The notes below the pieces were generated by a model. That model ran no database searches and was not told the DNA's origin. It was given only the letters and a program-made list of their open reading frames with translations. DNA of 27,648 nucleotides from contig CAZMXI010000052.1 of assembly GCA_964570205.1 (NCBI GenBank), forward strand, positions 1 to 27,648. Direction: 5' to 3'. A program made the translations under genes and the position numbers. Below, piece by piece: positions 16,443 to 24,981 of this stretch; the first letter of the stretch is position 1; the number at the start of each line of letters is the position of its first letter. Origin of the DNA: CAZMXI01 sp964570205 (GTDB taxonomy: Bacteria > Planctomycetota > Phycisphaerae > Tepidisphaerales > Tepidisphaeraceae).

Positions 16443-16469
16443 CGCGGAGCAACGTCCGTCGCCTCCGCG
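16443..16469. promoter_or_regulatory. Inverted repeat in divergent intergenic region, possible operator
   Basis: CGCGGAG (16443-16449) and CTCCGCG (16463-16469) form a perfect 7-base inverted repeat with a 13-base spacer. It lies between the divergent symporter and heparinase-type genes, upstream of the candidate minus-strand promoter. A shared regulator site is possible, but repeats of this size also arise by chance in GC-rich DNA. Confidence 0.2.
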
Positions 16470-16518
16470 GCTATCAACCCATGTCGAGGCCTGCGCATCG
16501 CTTTCCGGGAGGTTCTTC

Positions 16519-18780
16519 ATGTCGGGATTTGCCATATTGGCGGCCAGGGCGGGCGCGGCGGCGTTGGCCATCCTTCTTTCAGGCCATGCCTGGGCGGCGC
16601 AGTGGAAAGAGACCGGCGGAACCAGGATTCCCCTGCCGCCGCCCGAGCATCCACGTCTTTATCTCCGCGCGGCACAAGTTGGCCAGATCAAGGCACGCCT
16701 GGCCCACCCGACGCTCAAGCCCGCAGTGGATCGGCTTCAGAGCCAGGCCAGAACCTCGGCCCAGCTCAAGATCGAATGGCAGGCGCTTCAATACTTGGCC
16801 AAGGCAGACCAGAAGCTCGGCCGATCCACCGTCGAGCAATGCCTGGACATCCTTCGCAAGTGCGAACTGCCCGACAGGATGGATGCCTGTCGCGTCACCG
16901 GCCGGATGATGGTCACGGGCGCCATCGTCTATGACTGGCTCTACCCGCTGCTCTCCGCGGATGAGAAGCAGGCCTTCATCCGCGAACTGGTCCGCCTGGC
17001 CAAGACCCAGGAATGCGGCTATCCACCCACACGGCAGGGCTCGGTCACCGGCCATTCCTCCGAGGCGCAGATTATGCGCGACATGCTCTCGGCCGGCATC
17101 GCCATCTATGATGAGTTTCCCGAGATGTACGACCTGGCGGCGGGCCGCTTCTTCCGCGAACACCTGCCCGTGCGCAACTGGATCTATGATGGGCATGCCT
17201 ACCACCAGGGCGACTCTTATGGCCCCTATCGCTTCGCGTGGGATACCTTCCCGCTGCTGATCTTCAACCGCATGGGCTTCGGCAACATCTACAACCCCGC
17301 GCAGCGCCACGTGCCCTATTACTGGCTCTACATCACCCGCCCGGATGGCCAACGCCTTCGCAGCGGCGACACCTTCAGCCACAGCGCGCCACGCGGCCGG
17401 CCCTGGCCCGAGGGGATCGGCACGCTGCTCGTCGCCAGCTACTACAAAGACCCGATCCTGCTTGCCCGACATATCAGCCAGAATGCCAACCGCGACGGAG
17501 AGGCCATTTTCGACATCCTCTGGCGAGATATCGAGTTACAGCCGAAGGGCCATGACAACCTGCCGCTGTCGCGGTATTTCGGCTTTCCCTTCGGCTGGAT
17601 GGTCGCCCGCACCGGCTGGGGCGACGACGCCGTCATCGCCGAGATGAAGGTCAATGAATACAACTTCGTTAACCACCAGCACCTGGATGCGGGCAACTTC
17701 CATATCTACTACCGGGGCACGCTGGCGGCCGACTCGGGCGTCTATTCCGGCTCGTCCGGAGCCTACGGCAGCCCGCACTGCATGAACTACTTCTGGCGGA
17801 CCATCGCCCACAACACGCTGCTGATTCACGACCCGAATGAGGATTTCGGCCGCAAGGGCTACGGCAACGATGGCGGCCAGCGACTGCCTAATGGCCGATC
17901 CGAGGCCCGCGACCTGAAGATGCTCACCGATTCCGCCAAGGGATACCGCACCGGCAAGGTCCTGGATCACGGCTTCGGCCCGGATGCCGACACGCCACAT
18001 TTCACGATCTTGAGCGGCGACATCACCGCGGCTTACAGCGCCAAGGTGCGAAAAGTCGTCCGCTCCATGGTGTTCCTGAACCTGCGCAACCAGAGGGTGC
18101 CCGCGGCCATGATTGTGTTCGACCGCGTCATCAGCGCCAAGCCGTCCTTCCGCAAGTACTGGCTGCTACACAGCCTCGAAGAACCCCGGCTCGACGCCGC
18201 CTCCGCCACCATCGATTGCACGCAACACGGCGGGCGCGGCCGGTTGGCACTGGATGTGCTTTATCCTCCAGCGGAAAACCTCGAGCTGACGAAAGTCGGC
18301 GGGCCGGGCAAGGAATACTGGGTCTTCGGCACGAACTACACCAACGATGTTTCGGCCGACCGCGTCGAGCGGCAGTCCATCGAATTGGCCAACTGGCGAA
18401 TTGAGGTCTCTCCCAAGGCCGCGGCCGAGGAAGACCTGTTCCTGAACGTCATGCAGGTGTCGGACCAGCAGCGCCCGGAGCGATGGCCGGCGCGGAGGAT
18501 GGAGACGCCCCAACACCTCGGCTGCCTGATCGAAGGCCCCGACGCTTCCTGGCTCGTGTTGTTTCGGCGCGATGCGGATCGATCCGCTGAAGATGTGAAG
18601 CTTGCCGTGCCCACAGGCCGGCCGACGCGCGTGCTGGTTGCGAACCTTGCTCCCGGCCGGTGGCGTGCAACATCGGCCGGCGGCCAGACGATCCAGATCC
18701 AGGTGTCCGCTGACAGCGGCGCTGCCTGGTTCGAAGCGGCCGCCGGCGAATGGACCCTTACCCGGATTGCTCAACCATGA
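16519..18780 (+). CDS. Heparinase II/III family polysaccharide lyase
   Basis: This exported enzyme has 753 residues. The start at 16519 follows GGGAGG with 6-base spacing, and residues 1-27 form a Sec signal peptide ending SGHAWAA. An alpha-helical toroid spans about 50-350 and contains YHQGDSYGPY (Y228-Y234), where the family's catalytic tyrosine region lies. The C-terminal beta-sheet half opens with the heparinase II/III signature NHQHLDAGNFHIYYRG (H386, H388, D390) and GTLAADSGVY. Family enzymes split uronic-acid-containing polysaccharides (heparin, heparan, alginate and others) by beta-elimination. The exact substrate is not readable; the pectin-type neighbours suggest an acidic polymer. 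Its TGA overlaps the next gene's ATG as ATGA. Confidence 0.85.
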   Translation: MSGFAILAARAGAAALAILLSGHAWAAQWKETGGTRIPLPPPEHPRLYLRAAQVGQIKARLAHPTLKPAVDRLQSQARTSAQLKIEWQALQYLAKADQKLGRSTVEQCLDILRKCELPDRMDACRVTGRMMVTGAIVYDWLYPLLSADEKQAFIRELVRLAKTQECGYPPTRQGSVTGHSSEAQIMRDMLSAGIAIYDEFPEMYDLAAGRFFREHLPVRNWIYDGHAYHQGDSYGPYRFAWDTFPLLIFNRMGFGNIYNPAQRHVPYYWLYITRPDGQRLRSGDTFSHSAPRGRPWPEGIGTLLVASYYKDPILLARHISQNANRDGEAIFDILWRDIELQPKGHDNLPLSRYFGFPFGWMVARTGWGDDAVIAEMKVNEYNFVNHQHLDAGNFHIYYRGTLAADSGVYSGSSGAYGSPHCMNYFWRTIAHNTLLIHDPNEDFGRKGYGNDGGQRLPNGRSEARDLKMLTDSAKGYRTGKVLDHGFGPDADTPHFTILSGDITAAYSAKVRKVVRSMVFLNLRNQRVPAAMIVFDRVISAKPSFRKYWLLHSLEEPRLDAASATIDCTQHGGRGRLALDVLYPPAENLELTKVGGPGKEYWVFGTNYTNDVSADRVERQSIELANWRIEVSPKAAAEEDLFLNVMQVSDQQRPERWPARRMETPQHLGCLIEGPDASWLVLFRRDADRSAEDVKLAVPTGRPTRVLVANLAPGRWRATSAGGQTIQIQVSADSGAAWFEAAAGEWTLTRIAQP

Positions 18781-21140
18781 AACAACTGCCTCATCTTTTC
18801 GCAATGCTGTGCCTGCTGACAAGCGTTTCGGCTTCCCTCGCGGCCGCCGAGCGCGTGGTTCGCGTGGCCGATGACGCGGCCCTGCGGCAGGTCCTGCGCG
18901 CAGCGCAGCCCGGCACGCGCATCGTCATCGCCCCCGGCAAATACCGGCCGGAAGTCTACGCCGCCAACCTGAAAGGCACGGCCGAAGCGCCCATCATCAT
19001 CGAAGGCGCTGATGCCAAGGACAAACCGCTCTTCCAGGGCGGCCGGCAGGGCCTGCATTTCAGCGATTGCACGCATCTGACGCTCCGCAACATCGCCATC
19101 AGCGGCCAGAGCATCAACGGCATCAACATCGACGATGGCGGAAGCTTCAACACGCCCTCCCACCACATTACGCTGGAGAGCGTCGATGTTTTCGATGTCG
19201 GCCCGAGCGGCAACCACGACCCCATTAAGCTGTCGGGCATCGACGACCTGACGATCCGCGGCTGTCGGATCGAGGGCTGGGGCGGACAGGCGATCGACAT
19301 GGTCGGCTGCCATCGCGGGCTGATCGAGAACTGCACCTTCCAGGGCAAGCAGGGCTTCAGCCAGGATGCCGGCCCCCAGACCAAGGGCGGCTCATCCGAC
19401 ATCACCATCCGCAATTGCACGTTCATCAACGCCGCCGGGCGCGGCGTCAACGCCGGCGGATCAACCTCGCTGACCGTCTTCCGCCCGAAGGGCGCCAAAT
19501 ACGAGGCGAAGAACATCACCGTCGAGGGTTGCCGGTTCGTCGGCTGCCAGGCGCCCATCGCGTTCGTCGGCGTCGATGGCGCTGTCTTCCGATATAACAC
19601 CATCTACCACCCCGACAAGTGGATCATCCGCATCCTCCAGGAGACGCGCGAGCCCGGCTTCGTCGCCTGCCGCAACGGCCGATTCGAGCGCAACCTGGTC
19701 GTCTTCCGCTCGCGGCAGGTGCAGATTCACGTGAACATCGGCACCGCCACCGACCCGGCCAGCTTCTCCTTCCGCGAGAACTTCTGGTTCTGCGAAGACC
19801 AGCCCGCCCGCAGCCGGCCGGGTCTGCCTGCCCGTGAAGAAAACGGCGTCTATGGCGTCGATCCGAAGCTGGCGATGTCCATCGACGGCGTGCCGGGCGT
19901 GCCCTCGGCCGAATCCGCCAAGGCCTATGGCGCTGATGCCCTGCCGACCAAGGCGGCATCCAGCATCCCCCAGCAGCCCTGGTTCCCCAAGGCCCCGCCG
20001 CTGCCACAACCCACCGGCCAGGTCATTCGCGTCGCCAGCGTCGATGAGCTCTTCCGCGCCGCCGAGCAGGTCAGGCCCGGCGGCACGATTCTCGTCGCCG
20101 ACGGCCATTACATGCTGCCCCGAACCTTCGACCTGCACACCCATGACATCACCCTGCGCGGCGAGTCCGGCGAGCGCAACCGCGTCATCCTCGACGGCGC
20201 CCAAAGCCGCCACGGCGAACTCGTCGGCATCACCGGCTGCTCAGGCGTCACCATCGCCGATCTGACGATCCAGAACATCCGCGCCAACGGCTTCAAGATC
20301 AACTCCGATCGCTTCACGACCCAAGTGACCATCCACAACTGCGTCATCCACAACATCTGGGAACGCGGCGTGAAAGGCCCCGCCGTGCGCGCCCAGGACC
20401 GTGAGCGATTCCGCCCCAGCGACTGCCGGATCCAGTATTGCCTGTTCTACAACGATCGGCCCAAGCAGTTTTCCGATGACCCCGCCGACACCGCCCAGAA
20501 CTTCGGCGGCAATTATGTCGGCGGCATCGATGCCATGTACCCCCGCCGCTGGACCATCAGCGACAACGTCTTCATCGGCATCCAGGGCCGCACCCGCAGC
20601 GCCCGCGGCGCGGTCTTCCTCTGGCAGCACGCCGAGGATTGCATCATCGAGCGCAACATCATCATCGATTGCGATTCGGGCATCTGCCTGGGCAATTCCT
20701 TCAAGCCCGATGATGTGCGCGTGCACGCCACAGGCTGCATCGTCCGCAACAACTTCATCACGCGATGTCCCGAGCAGGGCATCCTGGCCGACTACACCCG
20801 CGACTGCCGCATCCTGCACAACACCATCCACGACCCCGCCTCCAGGCTCCAGCGGCTCACCCGGCTGGTTCACGACAACGAAGGCCTTGTGGTCGCCAAC
20901 AACCTCCTCAGCGGACCGGCCATGCGCATCGAGACCGAAAGCCGCTTCGAGAACACCGGCAACGTCACCCGCGATATGACCAATGAGCTGGTGGATCCGC
21001 GCGGCGGCAATCTTCACCTGAAGCGCCCCGTGCCACAGGTTGTGGATGCCGCCCGGCCGGCCGCCGGCGTCGCCACAGACATCGACAACCAGCAGCGCGA
21101 CGACCGCCCCGATGTCGGCGCTGATGAGCATCGCCCCTGA
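18777..21140 (+). CDS. Tandem right-handed parallel beta-helix protein, possible lyase
   Basis: This exported protein has 787 residues. The start at 18777 is inside the ATGA overlap with the lyase gene, and MKQLPHLFAMLCLLTSVSASLAAA is a Sec signal. Two beta-helix domains lie end to end, at about 25-370 and 410-787. Each opens with the same type of strand (VVRVADDAALRQVLRAAQPGT; VIRVASVDELFRAAEQVRPGG) and continues as short repeated coils such as ITIRNCTFIN and CIIERNIIIDCD. The protein ends RPDVGADEHRP, a tail common in planctomycete beta-helix proteins. The fold is used by pectate, alginate and chondroitin lyases (PL6/PL31-like) and by non-enzymatic glycan binders. I could not place catalytic Lys/Arg residues. 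The coupling suggests that it acts with the upstream lyase on one polymer. Confidence 0.82.
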   Translation: MKQLPHLFAMLCLLTSVSASLAAAERVVRVADDAALRQVLRAAQPGTRIVIAPGKYRPEVYAANLKGTAEAPIIIEGADAKDKPLFQGGRQGLHFSDCTHLTLRNIAISGQSINGINIDDGGSFNTPSHHITLESVDVFDVGPSGNHDPIKLSGIDDLTIRGCRIEGWGGQAIDMVGCHRGLIENCTFQGKQGFSQDAGPQTKGGSSDITIRNCTFINAAGRGVNAGGSTSLTVFRPKGAKYEAKNITVEGCRFVGCQAPIAFVGVDGAVFRYNTIYHPDKWIIRILQETREPGFVACRNGRFERNLVVFRSRQVQIHVNIGTATDPASFSFRENFWFCEDQPARSRPGLPAREENGVYGVDPKLAMSIDGVPGVPSAESAKAYGADALPTKAASSIPQQPWFPKAPPLPQPTGQVIRVASVDELFRAAEQVRPGGTILVADGHYMLPRTFDLHTHDITLRGESGERNRVILDGAQSRHGELVGITGCSGVTIADLTIQNIRANGFKINSDRFTTQVTIHNCVIHNIWERGVKGPAVRAQDRERFRPSDCRIQYCLFYNDRPKQFSDDPADTAQNFGGNYVGGIDAMYPRRWTISDNVFIGIQGRTRSARGAVFLWQHAEDCIIERNIIIDCDSGICLGNSFKPDDVRVHATGCIVRNNFITRCPEQGILADYTRDCRILHNTIHDPASRLQRLTRLVHDNEGLVVANNLLSGPAMRIETESRFENTGNVTRDMTNELVDPRGGNLHLKRPVPQVVDAARPAAGVATDIDNQQRDDRPDVGADEHRP

Positions 21141-21149
21141 TGCGCGCCT

Positions 21150-23438
21150 CTATTCCGCTTTCAGCACCTGGATCGCGTCGGCATGCGCCAGCCCGTTGGC
21201 ACCTTCCGTGCCGATTCGCACCGACCAAGTCTTGCCGGCCTCAAACCGGAACGTGCCCAGCGACACGAACGTCGGCGCAATTGCCGGCTTCTCGCGCTGA
21301 TTCACCCGCATCGCCTTCTCCCCATCAGCGCTGGTCACTGTCACCGGCGTGTTCGATGCGCGATTGGCGTGCGGCTGATGGGCCAGCCGCACCTCGTACC
21401 GCCCCGTTTCGGGCACCTTGAACTCAAACGTGGCCGTCGCCTTGCTGTTGGCCTGGGCATACAGATAACCCGGCCCGACATGGCCCGTCAGGCTGCCCGG
21501 CTCGCTCCAGTGGCCCGTCAGCTTCGCCGCGGTCTCATCCACCACGATCCCCTCGAGCTTCGCCGGATCGACGAACGTGCCCTCGGCCGGCGCCTGCCGC
21601 ACCGGCGGGAATTTCGGCGCATCGGCCGGCACATAAAGCTTCCCGTCCGGCGTGTCCCGCCGCGTGGCGCCGGGGCGGTTCATGAGGTCTTTCAGCTCAT
21701 CCAGGTAGTTCTCATACACCTCTCGCGGCGTGGCCAGGTGGCGCGTGCTGATGGAGGCCGCCTTGCCCACCACCTCGCCCATCATGCCGCCGGTCTTCAT
21801 CACGCGCACGGTGCCCAGCGCCTCGTGTGTCACGCTGATGCACCGCCCGGCCATGAACAGGTTCTCAATGTTGCGCGAGTAGAAGCACCGATACGGCACC
21901 GGATACCCGTTCCGCTTGTCCACTCCCTTGCCGAACACCGCCATCGAGATGAACGGGTCCTGAGGGTACTTGCGGTTGTAGTTCTTGTCCGGGTAATGCA
22001 GATCCAAATCCCATGTCGTCGGCACGCAGCCATCGGGGAACTGCCTCTTCTTGACGATGTCCTCCTCCGTCAGCACCACATCGCCCATGAGCTGCCGCGA
22101 CTCGCGCGTCCCGCCGATGTAGGCAATCCATTCCAGCCGGGCATTGGCGTGATGTTCCTTCCCGCCGCGGTTCTTCATCGCGTTGAACGCACCGAACACC
22201 GCCCGCAGGTTCCAGTCGCGCATGTACTCCAGGTCCTTGATCGGGTCCTTGTCGAAGCCCGTCTCCCAGAACCATTGCCCGTGGAATTTCTGCGGATACG
22301 GGAAATCCACCATGTCGATGTTCAGCGCCCACGGCGCCTCGGGAAACGCCGTCGGCTCATCGGCGTTGTTCCACCGCCACATGTTGCTCATGCCCATGTG
22401 GCCGGTCTCCTGCACCTTCAGGTCGGCCTTCGCCAGGTAACCCACCGTCGCATGCCCCGTGCAATCGGCGAAAAGGCGCCCTGAAAACCGCCGCGCCTCG
22501 CTGGTGCGCGTGTCGAGGGCCACCACCGCCTCGATTCGGCCATCCTTCGCCTCAACCGCGTAGACATGCGTGTTCAGGAACAGCTTCAGCCTCTTCTCCT
22601 TCCCGACCACGTCAATCTTGTTCTCATCATGGAACTCCTCCTTCAAACCCGGCGAGCTCTTGGGCGTATTCAGCGCCAATTCCTCCACGATTTCGCCCAG
22701 GTGCGGATAAAGCCCGATCCGCGTGTTGCCCATCGGCCACACCCGAATCTCCGAGCTGCCGTTGCCGCCCAGCACAGGGCGGTTCTGGATCAGCGCCACC
22801 CTGCACCCCAGCCGCGCAGCGCTCAGCGCTGCGCACGCGCCCGCATAACCCCCGCCCACCACCACCAGGTCGAACGGGCCTTCCTCGATCGGCTTCTCCG
22901 GCAGGCCCAGCAGCCGCTTGCGCCACGCCGCCATCACAGCGCTGTCGTTCGGCGGCGTGAAATCCGGGTCATCCGAAAACAGCACCGCATCGCACCGGCC
23001 ATCGAACCCCGTCAGGTCGCGAAGCGTCAATGTCGCCTTACCATCCCGGATCCGCACCGTGCCCCCATCCTGCCAGTGCCAGTCAGCACCCTTGGTGCCA
23101 AAGGTCTCCTCCAGCGCCTTGCCATCTATCAGGAGCTCAAACCGCCCCGGCGTCCCCGGCGCCTTCCACCGCGCCACCCAGTCCTTCGTGCGCACCCACA
23201 CGCGGTATTGCCCCGCCGCGGGGAACATCACCGTTGTCGTGGCATCCTTCACCGGCCGGCCCAGGCCGTGCGCCAGCAGGTACGGCGAGCCCATGATCTC
23301 GATGAACTGCGTGTCCAGCACCCAGCCGCCGTGCTCGGCGAAGCTCTCGGCCTCCACCAGCACTTCCCTTGCAGCGGCCGGTCGGCCAAGTGCCCAAAGG
23401 CACACCACCAGCACACACATCCAACAACGAATCCGCAT
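21150..23438 (-). CDS. Exported FAD-dependent oxidoreductase flanked by carbohydrate-binding-like domains
   Basis: The protein has 762 residues. The start at 23438 follows AGGAG at 6-base spacing and gives a signal peptide (residues 1-23). A beta-sandwich resembling a carbohydrate-binding domain covers about 25-158. The FAD domain (PF12831 type) begins at about 188 with the dinucleotide motif GGGYAG (195-200), then RPVLGGNGSSE (220-230), and later DCTGHATVGYLAKAD and the FMAGRCISVTHEALGTVRVM stretch that closes the FAD site. From about 640 a golvesin-like beta-sandwich (YLYAQANSKATATFEF, TFRFEAGKTWSVRIG) ends the protein. It probably oxidises or reduces a sugar bound by the flanking modules; the acceptor is unknown. 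It is the last gene of a three-gene operon, 10 bases after the Gfo/Idh gene. Confidence 0.87.
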   Translation of the reverse strand: MRIRCWMCVLVVCLWALGRPAAAREVLVEAESFAEHGGWVLDTQFIEIMGSPYLLAHGLGRPVKDATTTVMFPAAGQYRVWVRTKDWVARWKAPGTPGRFELLIDGKALEETFGTKGADWHWQDGGTVRIRDGKATLTLRDLTGFDGRCDAVLFSDDPDFTPPNDSAVMAAWRKRLLGLPEKPIEEGPFDLVVVGGGYAGACAALSAARLGCRVALIQNRPVLGGNGSSEIRVWPMGNTRIGLYPHLGEIVEELALNTPKSSPGLKEEFHDENKIDVVGKEKRLKLFLNTHVYAVEAKDGRIEAVVALDTRTSEARRFSGRLFADCTGHATVGYLAKADLKVQETGHMGMSNMWRWNNADEPTAFPEAPWALNIDMVDFPYPQKFHGQWFWETGFDKDPIKDLEYMRDWNLRAVFGAFNAMKNRGGKEHHANARLEWIAYIGGTRESRQLMGDVVLTEEDIVKKRQFPDGCVPTTWDLDLHYPDKNYNRKYPQDPFISMAVFGKGVDKRNGYPVPYRCFYSRNIENLFMAGRCISVTHEALGTVRVMKTGGMMGEVVGKAASISTRHLATPREVYENYLDELKDLMNRPGATRRDTPDGKLYVPADAPKFPPVRQAPAEGTFVDPAKLEGIVVDETAAKLTGHWSEPGSLTGHVGPGYLYAQANSKATATFEFKVPETGRYEVRLAHQPHANRASNTPVTVTSADGEKAMRVNQREKPAIAPTFVSLGTFRFEAGKTWSVRIGTEGANGLAHADAIQVLKAE

Positions 23439-23448
23439 CGTACAGCTC

Positions 23449-24951
23449 CTACAACTCCCACCCTTTTCGATAATTCCGCACCAGCATGGGGGCGATTTCG
23501 GGCGCATTCGTGGCCGCCATCTTCGCACTGTCCCACAGCAGCCGCTTGTCGCTCCGCAGGGCAACGTTGCCAAGCTGGATCGTCTCGGCGAATGGATAGG
23601 CATTCTCAAAGCTCGCATCGGATGCCGGCCCGCCCTTGCAGGCGCGAATCCACTGCTCCAGCTCTCCGATCGGCCGCGGTAGCGTCCGCGGCGGCTGTTT
23701 GAACTCGCGCATGCGCGAATCGGGAATCAGCCGCGGCGAATCGCCGGTGAAACCGGCCAGCAGCTTCCCTCGATCGCCCACCAGCAGGATCCCCTCCGGC
23801 GGCAACTGCTGGCCATCCGCCTTCAACTCCTCGGGCGTTTGCGGCCGCAAACCACCGTCATACCAGTGCAGCGTCACGGGCGGCATCTCGCCGCGCGCCG
23901 GAAAATCCCACCGGATCGTCGATGCCTGCGGATACGACACCTGATTGTTCACCTTGTACCACTGGAAGTCGCGGATGGCCCAATACTGGCTGCGGCTGGC
24001 CTCGACGGCAATCGGCGTCCCCAGCTTCAGGATATTGAAGATCTGGTAGAAGCTGTAATGCCCCATGTCCCCCAGCGCTCCGCTGCCGAAATCGATCCAC
24101 CCGCGGAACACCGCGTGGGTATACGAAGGGTGATACGCCCGCTGCGGCGCTGGCCCCAGCCACAGATCCCACTCAAAGCCCTCCGGCACGGGCGGCCGGT
24201 CGGCCGGATACTGCGTCATGCCCTGCGGCCAGAACGGCCGCGACGACCAGTTATGGACCTCCCGCACCGCCCCGATCGCCCCCGCCGCCACCCACTCCAT
24301 GATCGTCGGCGTCGCATCCTGCCCGGCTGCGCAGAACATGTGCGTGGCGACGCCCGCCTGCCTCGCCACATCCCGCACCAGCCGCGTCTCGGCCAGCGCG
24401 TTGGACATCGGTTTGTGCGTGATCGCGTGCTTGCCCAGCCGCATCGCCCGCACCGCCACCGTGCCGTGCAGGTGATCCGGCGTCATGATGTACACCGCAT
24501 CGATGCCCTTTTCCCTATCCAGCAGCTCGCGGAAGTCGCTGTAGGCGCGGCACTTGCCCGCTGCGCTGCCATCGCGGCGGGCGTAGTACCGGCTGACCAC
24601 TTCCTGCCCCACTTCGCGCCCGCACAGCCCGCCGCGCGCCCCCTTCGCCCATGAATCATCGCCCAGAAACGAGCGGATCTTGTTGTTCAGCTCATCGCGA
24701 CCCCACTCCGGATAGTCATCGCTCCTGCGATTCGGGTCGCACACCGCCACCACGTTGATCTCGCTCTTGGGCAGCGCTGCCATGAGCTGCCGCAGCCCCT
24801 GTGTGCCGCAGCCGATGTAAGCCAGGTTGATCTTCTCGCTGGGCGCGACAAATCGGCCCCCGCCCAGCACGTGCCGCGGCAGGATCGACACCGCCGCCCC
24901 CGCCGCCGTCATCGTCACCAAACGCCGCCGCGTGATTTGCCTGTCGCCCAT
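23449..24951 (-). CDS. Gfo/Idh/MocA family oxidoreductase, Tat-exported (HKP subtype)
   Basis: The protein has 500 residues. The start at 24951 was chosen over 24957 because GAGG then sits 8 bases upstream. A twin-arginine signal (ITRRRLVTMTAAGAA) precedes the Rossmann fold with GCGTQG (47-52) and CDPN near 71-74. The active-site signature reads HKP (179-181), not EKP; the lysine is kept. This goes with REVHNWSSRPFWPQ and FEWDLWLGPAP, a pattern I recall from one exported planctomycete/PVC subfamily. The C-terminal alpha/beta domain carries FRGWIDFGSGALGDMGHY. The family oxidises or reduces sugars with NAD(P), and exported members keep tightly bound cofactor in some studied cases. It sits between an isomerase/epimerase gene (30 bases upstream) and the FAD oxidoreductase gene, so a shared oxidise-rearrange-reduce step on a sugar is likely. 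Confidence 0.9.
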   Translation of the reverse strand: MGDRQITRRRLVTMTAAGAAVSILPRHVLGGGRFVAPSEKINLAYIGCGTQGLRQLMAALPKSEINVVAVCDPNRRSDDYPEWGRDELNNKIRSFLGDDSWAKGARGGLCGREVGQEVVSRYYARRDGSAAGKCRAYSDFRELLDREKGIDAVYIMTPDHLHGTVAVRAMRLGKHAITHKPMSNALAETRLVRDVARQAGVATHMFCAAGQDATPTIMEWVAAGAIGAVREVHNWSSRPFWPQGMTQYPADRPPVPEGFEWDLWLGPAPQRAYHPSYTHAVFRGWIDFGSGALGDMGHYSFYQIFNILKLGTPIAVEASRSQYWAIRDFQWYKVNNQVSYPQASTIRWDFPARGEMPPVTLHWYDGGLRPQTPEELKADGQQLPPEGILLVGDRGKLLAGFTGDSPRLIPDSRMREFKQPPRTLPRPIGELEQWIRACKGGPASDASFENAYPFAETIQLGNVALRSDKRLLWDSAKMAATNAPEIAPMLVRNYRKGWEL

Positions 24952-24981
24952 GACCATCGCCTCGCTTTCCGATTTGTCCCA

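Noticed and set aside
23449..24951. HKP instead of EKP in the Gfo/Idh active site as a possible inactivating change
   Set aside because: The essential lysine is kept, and I recall an exported subfamily with HKP and the same flanking pattern, so it is probably a normal variant.
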